From positions 1 through 64,000 of the forward strand of contig CAWAJF010000008.1 in assembly GCA_963782345.1 (NCBI GenBank): a DNA stretch of 64,000 nucleotides, read 5' to 3'. Source of the DNA: DASUPK01 sp963782345. Its GTDB lineage: Bacteria > Actinomycetota > Thermoleophilia > Solirubrobacterales > 70-9. Each line of letters begins with the position of its first letter. Position 1 is the first letter of the stretch. Below, piece after piece: positions 39,773-49,414 of this stretch. The notes under the pieces were generated by a model. The model ran no database searches. It was not told where the DNA came from and saw only the letters and a program-made list of their open reading frames with translations. The translations under genes and the position numbers were made by a program.

Positions 39773-42616
39773 TTGGCTGCCACGAGGTTGAAGGGCGAGG
39801 GGCCCGGCCGGGGCATTGTTCCCTCGCTGATCGAGAGGGATCGTGAGCTGGCGGCGATCGCTGGGGCGCTCGAAAACGTCCTGGAGGGATCCGGCAGCGT
39901 GCTGACGATCGAGGGTCAAGCGGGGATCGGCAAGACCAGGCTGCTCGGGGAGGCCCGCTCCCTGGCCGAGTCGCTCGGCATCCGCTGCCTGTGTGCGCGC
40001 GGCGCGGAGCTCGAGCGCCACTTCGCCTTCGGCGTCATCCGCCAGCTGCTCGAGCCGGAGCTGGGGGGAGACGAAGGCGCCGGGCGAGCGCTGACCGGCG
40101 CGGCGGGCGCGGCGGCCCCCGTGCTCGGCGCCCCTTCCGCGTTCGCGATCCCGCCGCAGGACCTGAGCTCTGCCCTCCTCCACGGGCTCTACTGGGCGTG
40201 CGTCCATCTCGCCGACGAACAGCCGACCGTGATCCTGGTCGATGACCTGCAGTGGGTCGACGAGCTCTCAGCAAGGGCGATCGGCTACATCGCGCGCCGG
40301 GCGGACGAGCATCCCCTGGGCCTGATCCTGGCGCTCCGAGACGATGGTCCCGGCCCTCCGCCCACGCACCTGCCGCGACCGGCGACGGAGACCAGACTGC
40401 GCCCGGCCGCCTTGAGCGAGCGCGGCTCAGGGCAGCTGCTCGGGGACCTGCTGGGGTCATCCACGCGCGATTTCTCCTCGGCGGCCCACCGGGCCACCGG
40501 CGGAAATCCCTTCCTGCTCCGGGAGATTGCGCTGGCGACGGCGACCGGCGACATCCCGCAGGACCGGGCGGGCGCCGAGCAGATCGCGGGACTTGCCCCC
40601 GCCTCGGTCGCCGACTGGACGCTGGCGCGACTGGCTCGGCTCCCGCAGGCGGCTCGCACGGTCGCCTTCTCACTGGCCGTCCTGGAGTCGGCCGAGCTCC
40701 AGATCGTCGCCGCCCACGGAGGGCTCGATCCGTCCAGCGCCGCCACCGCCGTCGACGAGCTCGCGGGAATCGACCTCGTAAAGGGAGAGCTCCCGTTGCG
40801 CCTCGCCCATCCGATCGTCAGGAGGGCGCTCTACGAGCAGCTCGCCCCCGCCGCCCGCGAGCAAGCGCACGACCGCGCCGCGGAGGTCCTGCACGAGCGG
40901 GGGGCTCCGCCGGAGCAGGTCGCGAGTCACCTGCTGGAAACCGAGCCGCGCGGGCGGGACTGGGCGACGGCCGAGCTGCGGGCGGCCGCGGGGGCTGCGA
41001 GGGGACGCGGCGGTCCGGAGGAGGCGCTTGCCTTCCTGCGCCGCGCGCTCGCGGAAGAGCGCGGCGAGGAGGATCCGGCGCTCCTGCTCGAGGTCGGGCT
41101 CGCCGAGCTCGCCGCGAGCGATCCCGAAGCGCTCGGGCACCTGGAGGCCGCCTCCCGAGCCGGAAGCCGGCCTGAGCTTCAGGGCACCATTCATGGAGCG
41201 CTTGCCCAGGGTCGCTACCTCGCCGGCAACACCCGGGGAGCGATCGAGGCAGTCAGCGCCGCACTGGACGCGATCCCGCCCGGCACCGGCGGGGCGATCG
41301 AGGCCGAGCTCCTGTTCGGCTTCGGCATCGCCGGGCGCCCGCGGGAGGAGGTGATGGACGACGTCCGGAGGCGGCTGACCTCGCCGCGCCTCGGCCCCGG
41401 CGGCGAGACGACGGCCGCCGAGGTGGTGAGGCGGCACCTGCTCGGACTCGACTGCTACCTGCGAGGGGACCGCAAGCGGGCGCTCGTCGAGGTGACCTGG
41501 GCGGCGGAGCGGATGTCCGATCCGCTGCTGGCGGACGCGCTCCCGGCCCTGACGGGGACCGGGCCGGCCTTCGTCCTCGCCGGCGTCGACGCCCACGCCG
41601 AGGCGGAGAAGCTGATCGCCGCCAGCCTCGACCGGGCCCGGCGCCGAGGCAGCAGGTTGGAGACCGCGGAGGCCCTCCACGACCGGGTATGGTCGCGATG
41701 GCGCCGCGGCGACCTGATCGGTGGGCTGGCCGATGCCGAGACGATCTTCGCGCTGACCGAGGGGACCTGGGACGTGGCGAAGCTCCCGCTACGCGTCGCC
41801 TACGCGTACATGAAGGTCGAGCGCGGCGAGCTCGACGAGGCCGACGCGCGGCTGGATCTGCCCGCAAGCCTCGCGTCGTCCGCGCCCGGTACGTGGGGCT
41901 GGGGATGGCTGTCCCTCGGTCGAGCTCGGATCGCGCTTGCTCGCCGCGAATGGGAGAGTGCCCTGGAGCTGTCGCTGCAAGCCGGCCGGCGGCTGCTGGC
42001 GATCGAGGCTCCGAGCCCCGGCTACTGCTGGTGGCGGTCGCTGGCGGCCCGAGCCGCCGACAAGCTCGGTCAACGTGATCGGGCCCTCGAGCTGGCGACC
42101 GAGCAGGTGGAGCTCGGTCGCCGGATTGGATCGCCGAGAGCGATGGGCGTCGGACTGGCCGCGCTCGGAACGCTCGATGGGGTCGACGATGGCGTGGAGA
42201 TCCTGCGCGACTCCCTGGGCCCGCTGGAGGCGGCCGGGGCCGACCTGGAGCGAGCCCGGGCCCTGACCGGGCTGGGCATCGCCCTGCGCCGTGCGCGCCA
42301 TGCCCGCGATGCGCGAGAGCCGCTGCGAGCGGCGCTCGACCTCAGCAGGCGACTCGGAGCGAGCCCCCTTGCGAAGCTCGCCCTGACCGAGCTTTCCGCC
42401 GCCGGCGGCAGGCCCCGGCGGGAGCGCAGCAGCGGCATGCAATCGCTCACACCCCGCGAGCGCCAGGTGGCGGAGCTGGCGGGATCCGGCCTGTCGAACC
42501 CCGAGATCGCCGAGCAGCTGTTCGTCAGCCGAAAGACGGTCGAGGCCCACCTCCGGGTGGTGTTCCGCAAGCTCGACGTCTCCTCTCGCGCGGAGCTCCA
42601 GGCTCTGCCCCTATAG
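39773..42616 (+). CDS. LuxR-family AAA ATPase transcriptional regulator
   Basis: 947 residues, the size of LAL/MalT-like regulators. An N-terminal AAA module has Walker A EGQAGIGKTRLLGEA (about residue 48) and Walker B ILVDDLQWVD; a long TPR-like helical middle follows; the C-terminus is a LuxR helix-turn-helix (LTPRERQVAELAGSGLSNPE, VSRKTVEAHLR). Such proteins switch genes on when a small ligand binds. The TTG start has AGGAGGG five bases upstream, which makes the choice fairly firm. Targets are unknown. Confidence 0.92.
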   Translation: MAATRLKGEGPGRGIVPSLIERDRELAAIAGALENVLEGSGSVLTIEGQAGIGKTRLLGEARSLAESLGIRCLCARGAELERHFAFGVIRQLLEPELGGDEGAGRALTGAAGAAAPVLGAPSAFAIPPQDLSSALLHGLYWACVHLADEQPTVILVDDLQWVDELSARAIGYIARRADEHPLGLILALRDDGPGPPPTHLPRPATETRLRPAALSERGSGQLLGDLLGSSTRDFSSAAHRATGGNPFLLREIALATATGDIPQDRAGAEQIAGLAPASVADWTLARLARLPQAARTVAFSLAVLESAELQIVAAHGGLDPSSAATAVDELAGIDLVKGELPLRLAHPIVRRALYEQLAPAAREQAHDRAAEVLHERGAPPEQVASHLLETEPRGRDWATAELRAAAGAARGRGGPEEALAFLRRALAEERGEEDPALLLEVGLAELAASDPEALGHLEAASRAGSRPELQGTIHGALAQGRYLAGNTRGAIEAVSAALDAIPPGTGGAIEAELLFGFGIAGRPREEVMDDVRRRLTSPRLGPGGETTAAEVVRRHLLGLDCYLRGDRKRALVEVTWAAERMSDPLLADALPALTGTGPAFVLAGVDAHAEAEKLIAASLDRARRRGSRLETAEALHDRVWSRWRRGDLIGGLADAETIFALTEGTWDVAKLPLRVAYAYMKVERGELDEADARLDLPASLASSAPGTWGWGWLSLGRARIALARREWESALELSLQAGRRLLAIEAPSPGYCWWRSLAARAADKLGQRDRALELATEQVELGRRIGSPRAMGVGLAALGTLDGVDDGVEILRDSLGPLEAAGADLERARALTGLGIALRRARHARDAREPLRAALDLSRRLGASPLAKLALTELSAAGGRPRRERSSGMQSLTPRERQVAELAGSGLSNPEIAEQLFVSRKTVEAHLRVVFRKLDVSSRAELQALPL

Positions 42617-42655
42617 GCGGCGAGCCGGGCCGTCTCGCGCCCCGGAGCTCGCGAT

Positions 42656-45600
42656 TCAGGCCGCCGCTTCGGTGGCCGCGGGGGGCCCATCATCACCGCC
42701 GGCCACAAACCCCGCCGACGTGTCTTGGCCGGCCCCGAGCTCATCGCGCGGCAGCTTGCGCGAGACCACCTTGGTGATCCCGTCGCCGCCCATGCTGACG
42801 CCGTAGAGGATGTCCGCGGCGTCCATCGTGCGCTTCTGGTGGGTGACGACGATGAACTGCGAGCGCTCGGCGAAGCGCCGGACCAGCCTGAGGAAGCGAT
42901 CGATGTTGATGTCGTCGAGGGCCGCCTCCACCTCATCGAGGATGTAGAAGGGGCACGGCCGCGCCATCAGGACGGCGAAGACGAAGGCCAGGGCGACCAG
43001 CGACTTCTCGCCGCCCGAGAGCAGCGAGAGGCGCCTGGTGGACTTGCCCGCCGGGGTCACCTCGATCTCGACGCCGCCGTCGTCGTCGGGCGGCGCCAGC
43101 TCCTCGTCCGGATCGGTCGCGGCCTCCTCGTCGCCCTCGGGGACCTGGCCCGCGAACGGACGGGGGCCGACGTCAACCCGGCGTAGACGACCCTTCCCGC
43201 CTGGGAAGAGCTCGGCGACCATCTCCTCGAAGCCGCGGGCGGTCGCCTCGAAGGTCTCCTCGAATGCGGCGGCGATCTCCCTGTCGGTGCGCCGGACCAG
43301 GGCGCGCAGCTCCGTGATCGCCTTCTCCAGGTCCTTGCGCTGCTCGGCGAGCTCGGTGACGTGCTCGCGCGCCTCCTCGTACTCGCGCTCCGCGAGCGGG
43401 TTCACCGGCCCGATCTGCTCGCGGCTCCGGTCGAGCCTGTCGAGCTTCGCCTCGATCGCCTCTCGCTCGTCGTCGCCGACCGCCTCGGCCGCCGCGCCGA
43501 GCTCCTCGCCGAGCGCGGCGCCGAGGCGCTGCAGCTCGGCCGTGCTCTCGTCGCGGCGGGTACGCAGCTGAGTGGCCTCGACCTCGGCCACGGTCATCGC
43601 CTCGCTCGCCTCGCGGAGCTCCGTCTGGAGTCCGAACTCCTGCTGCGAGCACTGACGGAGCTCGGCGGCGACGTCCCCGCCGTCATCGCCCTCGGCCCTC
43701 GCCAGCTTGGCGGCGCGCTCCTCGAGTCGCTCGGCCAGGCGGCGGAGCGCATCCCGTGCCCTGCCGAGGGCCGGCAGCGTCTCGCGCTCGAGCGAGATCC
43801 GCCGCTCGAGCTCCTCGCGGTCGCGGAGCCGCTTCTGGCGAGCTCTCTCGGCGCCCTCGGCGTGGCGGCGCTCCGCGGTCAGCTCCGCCTCGAGCTTGGC
43901 ACGCTGGATCGCGGTTCCGGATCCCTCGCCCTTGCGCTCGGCGTGCCGCTCGGCAAGCCAGGCCGTCCGGCTCGCCTCCTCCGTTGCCTCGTCGAGCGCG
44001 CGCCGTGCCTCCCGGAGCACCTTCTGGGATTCGTCCTCGTGTCCGCGGGCCTCGGCGAGCGCGGCCTCGGCCCGCTCGAGGTCGCGCTTCGCGCGCTCCT
44101 CGGTCTGCTCGCGCTGGGCGAGGCGGGAGGCCAGCTCCTCGCGCTCGGAGCGGGCGGCGAGGGCGGGGTCCGTGCCCTCTCGCGGGAGGCGGCGGACCTC
44201 GCCGGCCGCGGCATCGAAGCACTCGCCATCGACCGTAACCGCGATGCCGCGGAAGGCCTCGGCGATCTCGTCCAGATCATCCACCAGCCAGGCGTCGGCG
44301 AGGAGCCGCTCGGTGATCGGAGCAGCGTCGCCGCGGGCCTCGATCAGGTCGAGCAGCCGCCGGGCCCCATCCTTCGGCTGCGACGAGGCCGATTCGACGG
44401 ATCCGGATGAGATCAGGGCACGGGCGGCGCCCTCCGCCCCCGCGAGCCGCTCGCGGCCCTCGCCTACCGAGCCGACGATCGATGCCCTCAACCGGTCACC
44501 GAGAACGGCGGACACGGCGCGCTCGAGCCCGGAGCCGGCCTCGATCATGCCGGCTAGTGCTTCGTGCTCTCCCTCGACGGCCGCGGCCGCGAGCTTCGCC
44601 TCGACGGCTGCCAGCTGACCCGCCAGTCCGGCGCGCCGCTCGGAGGCCTTCCGCGCCTCGGCTCGGGCCATCTCGTGCATCTGGGTCGCGCGGCGCAGTT
44701 GCGCGCCGATCTCCTCCTCGGCCCGCTCCAGGGGTTCGAGGGCAGCCTTGGCGGCGGCGCGGCGCTGCTCCCCCTGCTCGGCGTCCTCGCGCAGGCGCTC
44801 GGCCTCCTCCGAGGAGTCGACGCCGAGCTTGGCGAGCTCCGCCTCCAGCTCGGCAATGCGAGCCGCGCCCGTCCCCTCCTCGGGCTCCTCGTCCAGCGCC
44901 TCGAGGCGGAGCTGACGCTCCCCGAGCGCACCGCGCAGATCTCGCTCGGCGAGATCGAGCGATTCAGCCCGCGCGCGGACGCGCTCGGTCGCCGCGCGAG
45001 CCTCAGCGAGGATCTCTCCCTGGCGGCGACGTCCCTCCTCGCCGACCGCGATCCGCTCCTCGATCGCCGTCCGGCGAGCGCGCACTTCCTCGAAGCGCTT
45101 CTCGACGGAGTCCCGGGTCGTTCGGACTTGCGCGAGCCTCGCCTCCGCCGCGGTCAACTGCGTCTGCTGGGCGCGGAGGTCGTCGGCGACGATCCGCGCT
45201 CGAAGCTCGTTCGACTGGCGGAGCAGCTTCGCGGTGCGCTCCGCAGCCTCGGCCTGCCGCTTCAGCGGGCGCAGGCGCGAGCGTGCCTCCCGCTCCACGT
45301 CCATGGCGCGGTCGAGGTTGTCGCGCGTGCGGTCGAGCTTCAGCTGGGCGCTATGACGGCGCTTGCGGTGCTTGCCGAGGCCGGCCGCCTCCTCGATCAG
45401 CAGACGCCGGTCCCGGGGCTTGGAGCTGACGATCGCCTCGACCTTGCCCTGGCTGATCACCGAGTGGGCCTCGCGGCCCATGTTCGTGTCCGAGAGTGCC
45501 TCGACGACGTCCGTGAGCCGGCAGCGCGCGCCGTTCAGCCTGTACTCGCCCTCGCCGTTCCGCTCGATCCGCCGGGAGATCGCGATCTCGGAGAACTCGC

Positions 45601-45877
45601 TCGCGGCGCGTCCCTCGGAGTTGTCGATCACCACCTCGACCTCGGCGAAGCGGCGCGCAGACTGGCCGCTGCCGCCGGCGAAGATCACGTCGCGCATCTG
45701 CTGGCCGCGAATCGCCGACGGGCTCTGCTCCCCCAGGGCCCAGAGCACGGCGTCGGTGATGTTCGACTTGCCCGAGCCGTTCGGGCCGACGATCACGCTG
45801 ACCCCCGGCGAGAACGTGAGCCGGGTGCGGTCCGGGAAGGACTTGAATCCCTTCAGGTTGATGGCCTTCAGATACAT
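42656..45877 (-). CDS. smc: Chromosome segregation protein SMC
   Basis: 1073 residues, somewhat shorter than the usual 1150-1200, with shorter coiled coils. N-terminal Walker A VGPNGSGKSNITDAVLWALG; hinge region around residues 470-590; C-terminal signature LSLLSGGEKSLVALAFVFAV and Walker B YILDEVEAALDD. It folds and separates chromosomes with ScpA and ScpB. The C-terminal tail after KVVSRKL is a short low-complexity extension. It follows rnc, acpP and plsX, a common arrangement. Confidence 0.95.
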   Translation of the reverse strand: MYLKAINLKGFKSFPDRTRLTFSPGVSVIVGPNGSGKSNITDAVLWALGEQSPSAIRGQQMRDVIFAGGSGQSARRFAEVEVVIDNSEGRAASEFSEIAISRRIERNGEGEYRLNGARCRLTDVVEALSDTNMGREAHSVISQGKVEAIVSSKPRDRRLLIEEAAGLGKHRKRRHSAQLKLDRTRDNLDRAMDVEREARSRLRPLKRQAEAAERTAKLLRQSNELRARIVADDLRAQQTQLTAAEARLAQVRTTRDSVEKRFEEVRARRTAIEERIAVGEEGRRRQGEILAEARAATERVRARAESLDLAERDLRGALGERQLRLEALDEEPEEGTGAARIAELEAELAKLGVDSSEEAERLREDAEQGEQRRAAAKAALEPLERAEEEIGAQLRRATQMHEMARAEARKASERRAGLAGQLAAVEAKLAAAAVEGEHEALAGMIEAGSGLERAVSAVLGDRLRASIVGSVGEGRERLAGAEGAARALISSGSVESASSQPKDGARRLLDLIEARGDAAPITERLLADAWLVDDLDEIAEAFRGIAVTVDGECFDAAAGEVRRLPREGTDPALAARSEREELASRLAQREQTEERAKRDLERAEAALAEARGHEDESQKVLREARRALDEATEEASRTAWLAERHAERKGEGSGTAIQRAKLEAELTAERRHAEGAERARQKRLRDREELERRISLERETLPALGRARDALRRLAERLEERAAKLARAEGDDGGDVAAELRQCSQQEFGLQTELREASEAMTVAEVEATQLRTRRDESTAELQRLGAALGEELGAAAEAVGDDEREAIEAKLDRLDRSREQIGPVNPLAEREYEEAREHVTELAEQRKDLEKAITELRALVRRTDREIAAAFEETFEATARGFEEMVAELFPGGKGRLRRVDVGPRPFAGQVPEGDEEAATDPDEELAPPDDDGGVEIEVTPAGKSTRRLSLLSGGEKSLVALAFVFAVLMARPCPFYILDEVEAALDDINIDRFLRLVRRFAERSQFIVVTHQKRTMDAADILYGVSMGGDGITKVVSRKLPRDELGAGQDTSAGFVAGGDDGPPAATEAAA

Positions 45878-45938
45878 GGCTCTCGCAAGGGTCGCAGGAA
45901 GGCGGATGCTCCCGCGTGGACCGGACGCAAACCCGGCG

Positions 45939-46619
45939 TCAGCGGCGAAGTTGCTCCAGGGCCCTGCGGGCCGCCGCCTGCTCGGCTTGCTTCTTGCTCC
46001 GGCCGGAGCCGACGCCGAGCTCGTCGCCCGCGACGGTGGCCCGGATCTTGAACCGCCGGTCGTGCGGCGGGCCGTCCTCGCTCGCGACCTCGTAGTCGAC
46101 GGTGTCGCCGTTGCGCGCGAGGCGCTCCTGGAGCTCGGACTTGAAGTCCATGCGCTCGCGCGTGGCCTGTTCGATCTCTTCGGCGAATGCCTCGATGACC
46201 GCCGTCGAGGTGCGCTCGAACCCGTGGCCTATGTAGCACGCTCCGATCACCGCCTCGCAGACGGAGGCCAGGGTCCGCTCGGAGGCGAGCAGCGTGTCGA
46301 CGGGCAGGCCGTCTCCGGCGTCGGGCGCCTCGTCGGAGAGCATCTGCGGCAGTCCCAGCCGGCGGGCGACCACGGCGCAGGCCCGCCCGCTCACCGCCTG
46401 GTTCAGGATCTTGGTGAGCTCGCCGATGTCCGCGTCGGGATGCCCCTCGAAGAGCAGACCGGCCACCGAGAGGCCGAGGACGCTGTCGCCGAGAAACGCG
46501 AGCCTCCCGTAGGACTCGGTGCGCCTGTCGACCCAGGATGAGTGGGAGAGTGCCTGCCGGCGCAGCTCTTCGGGGCTGTCCGCGAACAGCTCCGCCAGCG
46601 GGGCGGTGCTGGGCGTCAT
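45939..46619 (-). CDS. rnc: Ribonuclease III, catalytic residues altered
   Basis: 226 residues: RNase III domain (1-150) and C-terminal dsRNA-binding domain (DFKSELQERLARNGDTVDYE ... GRSKKQAEQAAARRALEQL). The family signature ERLEFLGDS reads GRLAFLGDS, losing two Glu, and the second motif (usually D-x-x-E) reads SVCEAVIGACYIG, losing the Asp but keeping the Glu. Only part of the metal-binding set remains, so cleavage may be weak or lost while RNA binding stays. Position next to smc and acpP is typical. Confidence 0.85.
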   Translation of the reverse strand: MTPSTAPLAELFADSPEELRRQALSHSSWVDRRTESYGRLAFLGDSVLGLSVAGLLFEGHPDADIGELTKILNQAVSGRACAVVARRLGLPQMLSDEAPDAGDGLPVDTLLASERTLASVCEAVIGACYIGHGFERTSTAVIEAFAEEIEQATRERMDFKSELQERLARNGDTVDYEVASEDGPPHDRRFKIRATVAGDELGVGSGRSKKQAEQAAARRALEQLRR

Positions 46620-46680
46620 CGGATCAGGTCGCTCGCTCCTCCCCGGGCTTCATCAAGGGGTGCCCCTGCGGAGCACACGC

Positions 46681-46929
46681 TCATGTCGCCGGCACGCGAG
46701 CGCAGACGAAGTCGACCGCGTCCCCGACCGACTCGATGTCGGCGGCCTCCTCCTCGCTCACTCGGATCCCGTAGCGGTCCTCGAGCTCCATGACGAGCTC
46801 GTAGAGGTCGAGCGAGTCGGCGTCGAGATCCTCGCGGAACCTGGTCTCGGGCTGGATCTTCTCCGGCGCCACCTCGAGCTCGGTGCTCAGGTGGTTCCGG
46901 ACCAGCGTCATCACCTCTTCGCGCTCCAT
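46681..46929 (-). CDS. acpP: Acyl carrier protein
   Basis: 82 residues. FREDLDADSLDLYELVMELE carries the phosphopantetheine-accepting Ser in the D-S-L motif. It carries growing fatty acids. It lies between plsX and rnc as in many genomes. Confidence 0.94.
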   Translation of the reverse strand: MEREEVMTLVRNHLSTELEVAPEKIQPETRFREDLDADSLDLYELVMELEDRYGIRVSEEEAADIESVGDAVDFVCARVPAT

Positions 46930-46943
46930 CTCTTGATTATCGC

Positions 46944-47975
46944 CTATCTCTCAGCTGGCTCTTCACGGAGAGCATCACGGGTGGCCCCTGCGGACGCCAG
47001 CAGCTCGCCGGTGCGCTCCACGGCCCGCTCGCGGACGGCGCGATCGGCGAGCCGGATGGCGTTGGCGATCCCCTCCGCATTCGAACTGCCGTGGGCCACG
47101 ACCGCCACGCCTCGCAGGCCGAGCAGGATCGCTCCGCCGACGGCGTTGGGATCCATCGTCCGCCGCAGGCCGCCAAGCGCGGGCCGAAGGAGGAGCCCTC
47201 CCGCAGCCGCGAGCGGGCCCGAGCGCGCGGCGGCGCGGACGGCGTCGGCCACGGCCTTCGCCGTGCCCTCGACCGTCTTCAGCGTCACGTTCCCCGTGAA
47301 TCCGTCGGTCACGACAACGTCGGCCTCTCCCGCGAGCAGGTCGCGCCCCTCGACGTTCCCGATGAACCGGATCCCCTCCGCGTCGGCCAGCGCCTCATGC
47401 GCCTCGACGACGTCCACCCTTCCCTTCCTCTGCTCCTCGCCGACCGAGAGCAGCGCGACGCGCGGACTCTCCACTCCGAGGACCGCGGCGCTGAAGGCCG
47501 ACCCCAGGAAGGCGAACTGGATCAGGTGCTGCGGGCGAACGTCGGTGTTGGCCCCAGCGTCGAGGAAGACCAGAGGTGCACCGTCGCGGCCCGGCACCGG
47601 GATCTGGACCGCCAGCGCCGGGCGATGAACTCCCTGCGCCCGCTTCAGCGCGAACAGCGCGGCCGTCATCGTCGCGCCCGTGGATCCGGCACTGACCAGG
47701 GAGCTGCAACGCCCCTCGGCAACGGCGGCGGCGGCACGGACCACCGAGGCATCGGGCTTCGAGCGCACCGCGGCGACGGGCTCGGCCTCGTTGCCGATCC
47801 ATTCGGTCGTCGGATCGAGCTCGACGCCGGGAGGTGGGCTGAGCGACGCGGGGCCGAAGACGCGAACCCGGATGGCATCGGCGGCCGCGATCCTCGCGCC
47901 CTCGAGCACGAGCTCCGGTCCCCCGTCCGCCCCGTAAGCGTCTAATGCAACGGGCAGCGGGTGCGGCTTCGCCAT
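46944..47975 (-). CDS. plsX: Phosphate acyltransferase PlsX
   Basis: 343 residues. VALDAYGADGGPELVLEGA at the N-terminus, SAGSTGATMTAALFALKR, FLDAGANTDVRPQHLIQFA and ADVVVTDGFTGNVTLKTVEG are family motifs. It makes acyl-phosphate for phospholipid synthesis. It is 14 bp upstream of acpP. The start region MAKPHP coincides with a short dispersed repeat (CGGCTTCGCCAT). Confidence 0.92.
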   Translation of the reverse strand: MAKPHPLPVALDAYGADGGPELVLEGARIAAADAIRVRVFGPASLSPPPGVELDPTTEWIGNEAEPVAAVRSKPDASVVRAAAAVAEGRCSSLVSAGSTGATMTAALFALKRAQGVHRPALAVQIPVPGRDGAPLVFLDAGANTDVRPQHLIQFAFLGSAFSAAVLGVESPRVALLSVGEEQRKGRVDVVEAHEALADAEGIRFIGNVEGRDLLAGEADVVVTDGFTGNVTLKTVEGTAKAVADAVRAAARSGPLAAAGGLLLRPALGGLRRTMDPNAVGGAILLGLRGVAVVAHGSSNAEGIANAIRLADRAVRERAVERTGELLASAGATRDALREEPAER

Positions 47976-47980
47976 CTAAC

Positions 47981-48013
47981 GGGTTGCTCCTCGGCTCCGC
48001 CTACGGAGCACCC
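47981..48013. repeat. Dispersed hairpin repeat, copy 1
   Basis: GGGTTGCTCC pairs imperfectly with GGAGCACCC around TCGGCTCCGCCTAC. It lies between plsX and rpmF. Copies with the same layout occur at 54005-54037 and 63419-63451, and a weaker one near 52850. Confidence 0.7.
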
Positions 48014-48019
48014 TCACAT

Positions 48020-48238
48020 CTAGTCCTGGGGCGAGGGCTGGGCCTGCGGGGTGGCCTCGGGCGCCTCGTGGCGGATCACCTCACGCCCGGCGTACGTGCC
48101 GCAGGTCGGGCAGACGCGATGCGGCAGGCGCGGGCTGTGACAGCGCGGGCACTCGTTCAGCCGCGGGGCCGAAGCCTTGTGCTGGGAGCGCCGCTTATCG
48201 CGCCGCGTCCTCGACTGTCTCTTCTTGGGGACCGCCAT
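48020..48238 (-). CDS. rpmF: 50S ribosomal protein L32
   Basis: 72 residues. AVPKKRQSRTRRDKRRSQHK, then a zinc ribbon ECPRCHSPRLPHRVCPTCGTYAGREV with four cysteines. The acidic/Pro-rich tail is slightly longer than usual. It follows the YceD-like gene, the standard pairing. Confidence 0.95.
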   Translation of the reverse strand: MAVPKKRQSRTRRDKRRSQHKASAPRLNECPRCHSPRLPHRVCPTCGTYAGREVIRHEAPEATPQAQPSPQD

Positions 48239-48285
48239 TGGCTCGGGAGGATAGCGGCCAGCATGTCGCTATCCGGTTGGTCGGC

Positions 48286-48322
48286 GGCGGTGTTTGTGGC
48301 CGCCGTGGATGGCGAAGCCGGG
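48286..48322 (+). repeat. Dispersed repeat with ATGGCGAAGCCG core, copy A
   Basis: GGCGGTGTTTGTGGCCGCCG followed by TGGATGGCGAAGCCGG closely matches the minus strand of 58500-58535. The 12-base core ATGGCGAAGCCG occurs also at about 9944, 32402, 33081 (minus) and 47965 (minus). Confidence 0.6.
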
Positions 48323-48844
48323 TCACCTCAGCTTCAGGTCGCGCAACTTCGCCATCCGCGGGTCTCCGCCCTGCTCGTGGCGGTGCTCCTCCGGGTCGGC
48401 GTCATTCAGGGACTCGCCGCAGACCGCGCACAGTCCCGCGCATTCGGGGCGGCAGAGCGGTTGCGAGGGGAACGCGAGGACGAGCGCGTCATTCGCCCAG
48501 CGGCCCACGTCGAGGTTGCCGTCGACGACATAGGGGCTGCGGAGCTCCTCGTCGTTCGCCGCCGGCTGATCGACCTCACGGCTGTCGATCTCGAGATCTG
48601 TCGCCGCCCGCTCCAGGCAGCGGACGCAGGGACCGGTCAGCTCGGTGGAGAAGCGTAATCGGAGCGCATAGCCAGTGCTCGTCTTGGAGACATCCAGCCT
48701 GGCGTCGACCCCACCGCCGGCCGGCGCGTAGTCCTCTCCGGCCAGCTCGATCGGCTCGAGCGCGATCCCCAGTTCGAGCGCGGCGGCCTGCCCCGACGAC
48801 AGAGCCAGGCGCTCCAAATCGACGATTCCGCCTTCCCCATACAC
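48323..48844 (-). CDS. YceD family protein (DUF177)
   Basis: 173 residues from GTG 48844. It has VDLERLALSSGQAAALELGI, a central GPCVRCLERAATDLEI, and the C-terminal cysteine motif LCRPECAGLCAVCGESLND. The family is paired with L32 and is linked to 23S rRNA or ribosome assembly. It is transcribed divergently from the methyltransferase gene with 24 bp between the starts. Confidence 0.85.
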   Translation of the reverse strand: MYGEGGIVDLERLALSSGQAAALELGIALEPIELAGEDYAPAGGGVDARLDVSKTSTGYALRLRFSTELTGPCVRCLERAATDLEIDSREVDQPAANDEELRSPYVVDGNLDVGRWANDALVLAFPSQPLCRPECAGLCAVCGESLNDADPEEHRHEQGGDPRMAKLRDLKLR

Positions 48845-48868
48845 TCGCGTCGAGGGTAGCGAGACAAC

Positions 48869-49411
48869 GTGTGCGCACAATTTCACTGGAATCCGGAGAC
48901 CTACCTGGAGGAGATCCGGGAGGAGATCCCGCGCTACGACGAGCTGCAGAGAGCGGCGATCGATGCGATCCCGTTCGCTCCTGAGCGTGTCCTCGAGCTC
49001 GGGATGGGCACCGGCGAGACGACCCGGGTCCTGCTCGAGGCCTATCCGGACGCCTGGGTGATCGGGCTCGACTCCGACACGAACATGGTCTACCGGCTCC
49101 GCGAAGAGTACGACGACGTCCAGCTCGCCCGCATGGAGGACCCGCTTCCGGACGGCCCGTGGGACCTGGTGATCTCGGTGCTCTCGGTCCACCACCTCAC
49201 CGACGATCAGAAGCACCTGCTCTTTCGCCGCGTCCGCGAGCAGTCCCGCGCACTGGTGATCGGCGACGTCGTCAAGGCCGAGCCGCAGGTGACTCCGATC
49301 GAAGAGGGCTTCGACTTTCCCGACACGGCCGAGGAGCTCGCCGAGTGGTGCGGCGGCGAGATCACCTGGACCGCCGACGACCTGGCGGTCGTGCGGGCAA
49401 CCTACGACTAA
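48869..49411 (+). CDS. Class I SAM-dependent methyltransferase
   Basis: 180 residues. RVLELGMGTGETTRVLLEAY is motif I, VIGLDSDTNMV motif II and DLVISVLSVHHLTDDQK motif IV. The substrate is not clear. The GTG start lies in the narrow gap to the YceD gene. A long inverted repeat follows the stop codon. Confidence 0.82.
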   Translation: MCAQFHWNPETYLEEIREEIPRYDELQRAAIDAIPFAPERVLELGMGTGETTRVLLEAYPDAWVIGLDSDTNMVYRLREEYDDVQLARMEDPLPDGPWDLVISVLSVHHLTDDQKHLLFRRVREQSRALVIGDVVKAEPQVTPIEEGFDFPDTAEELAEWCGGEITWTADDLAVVRATYD

Positions 49412-49414
49412 CCC

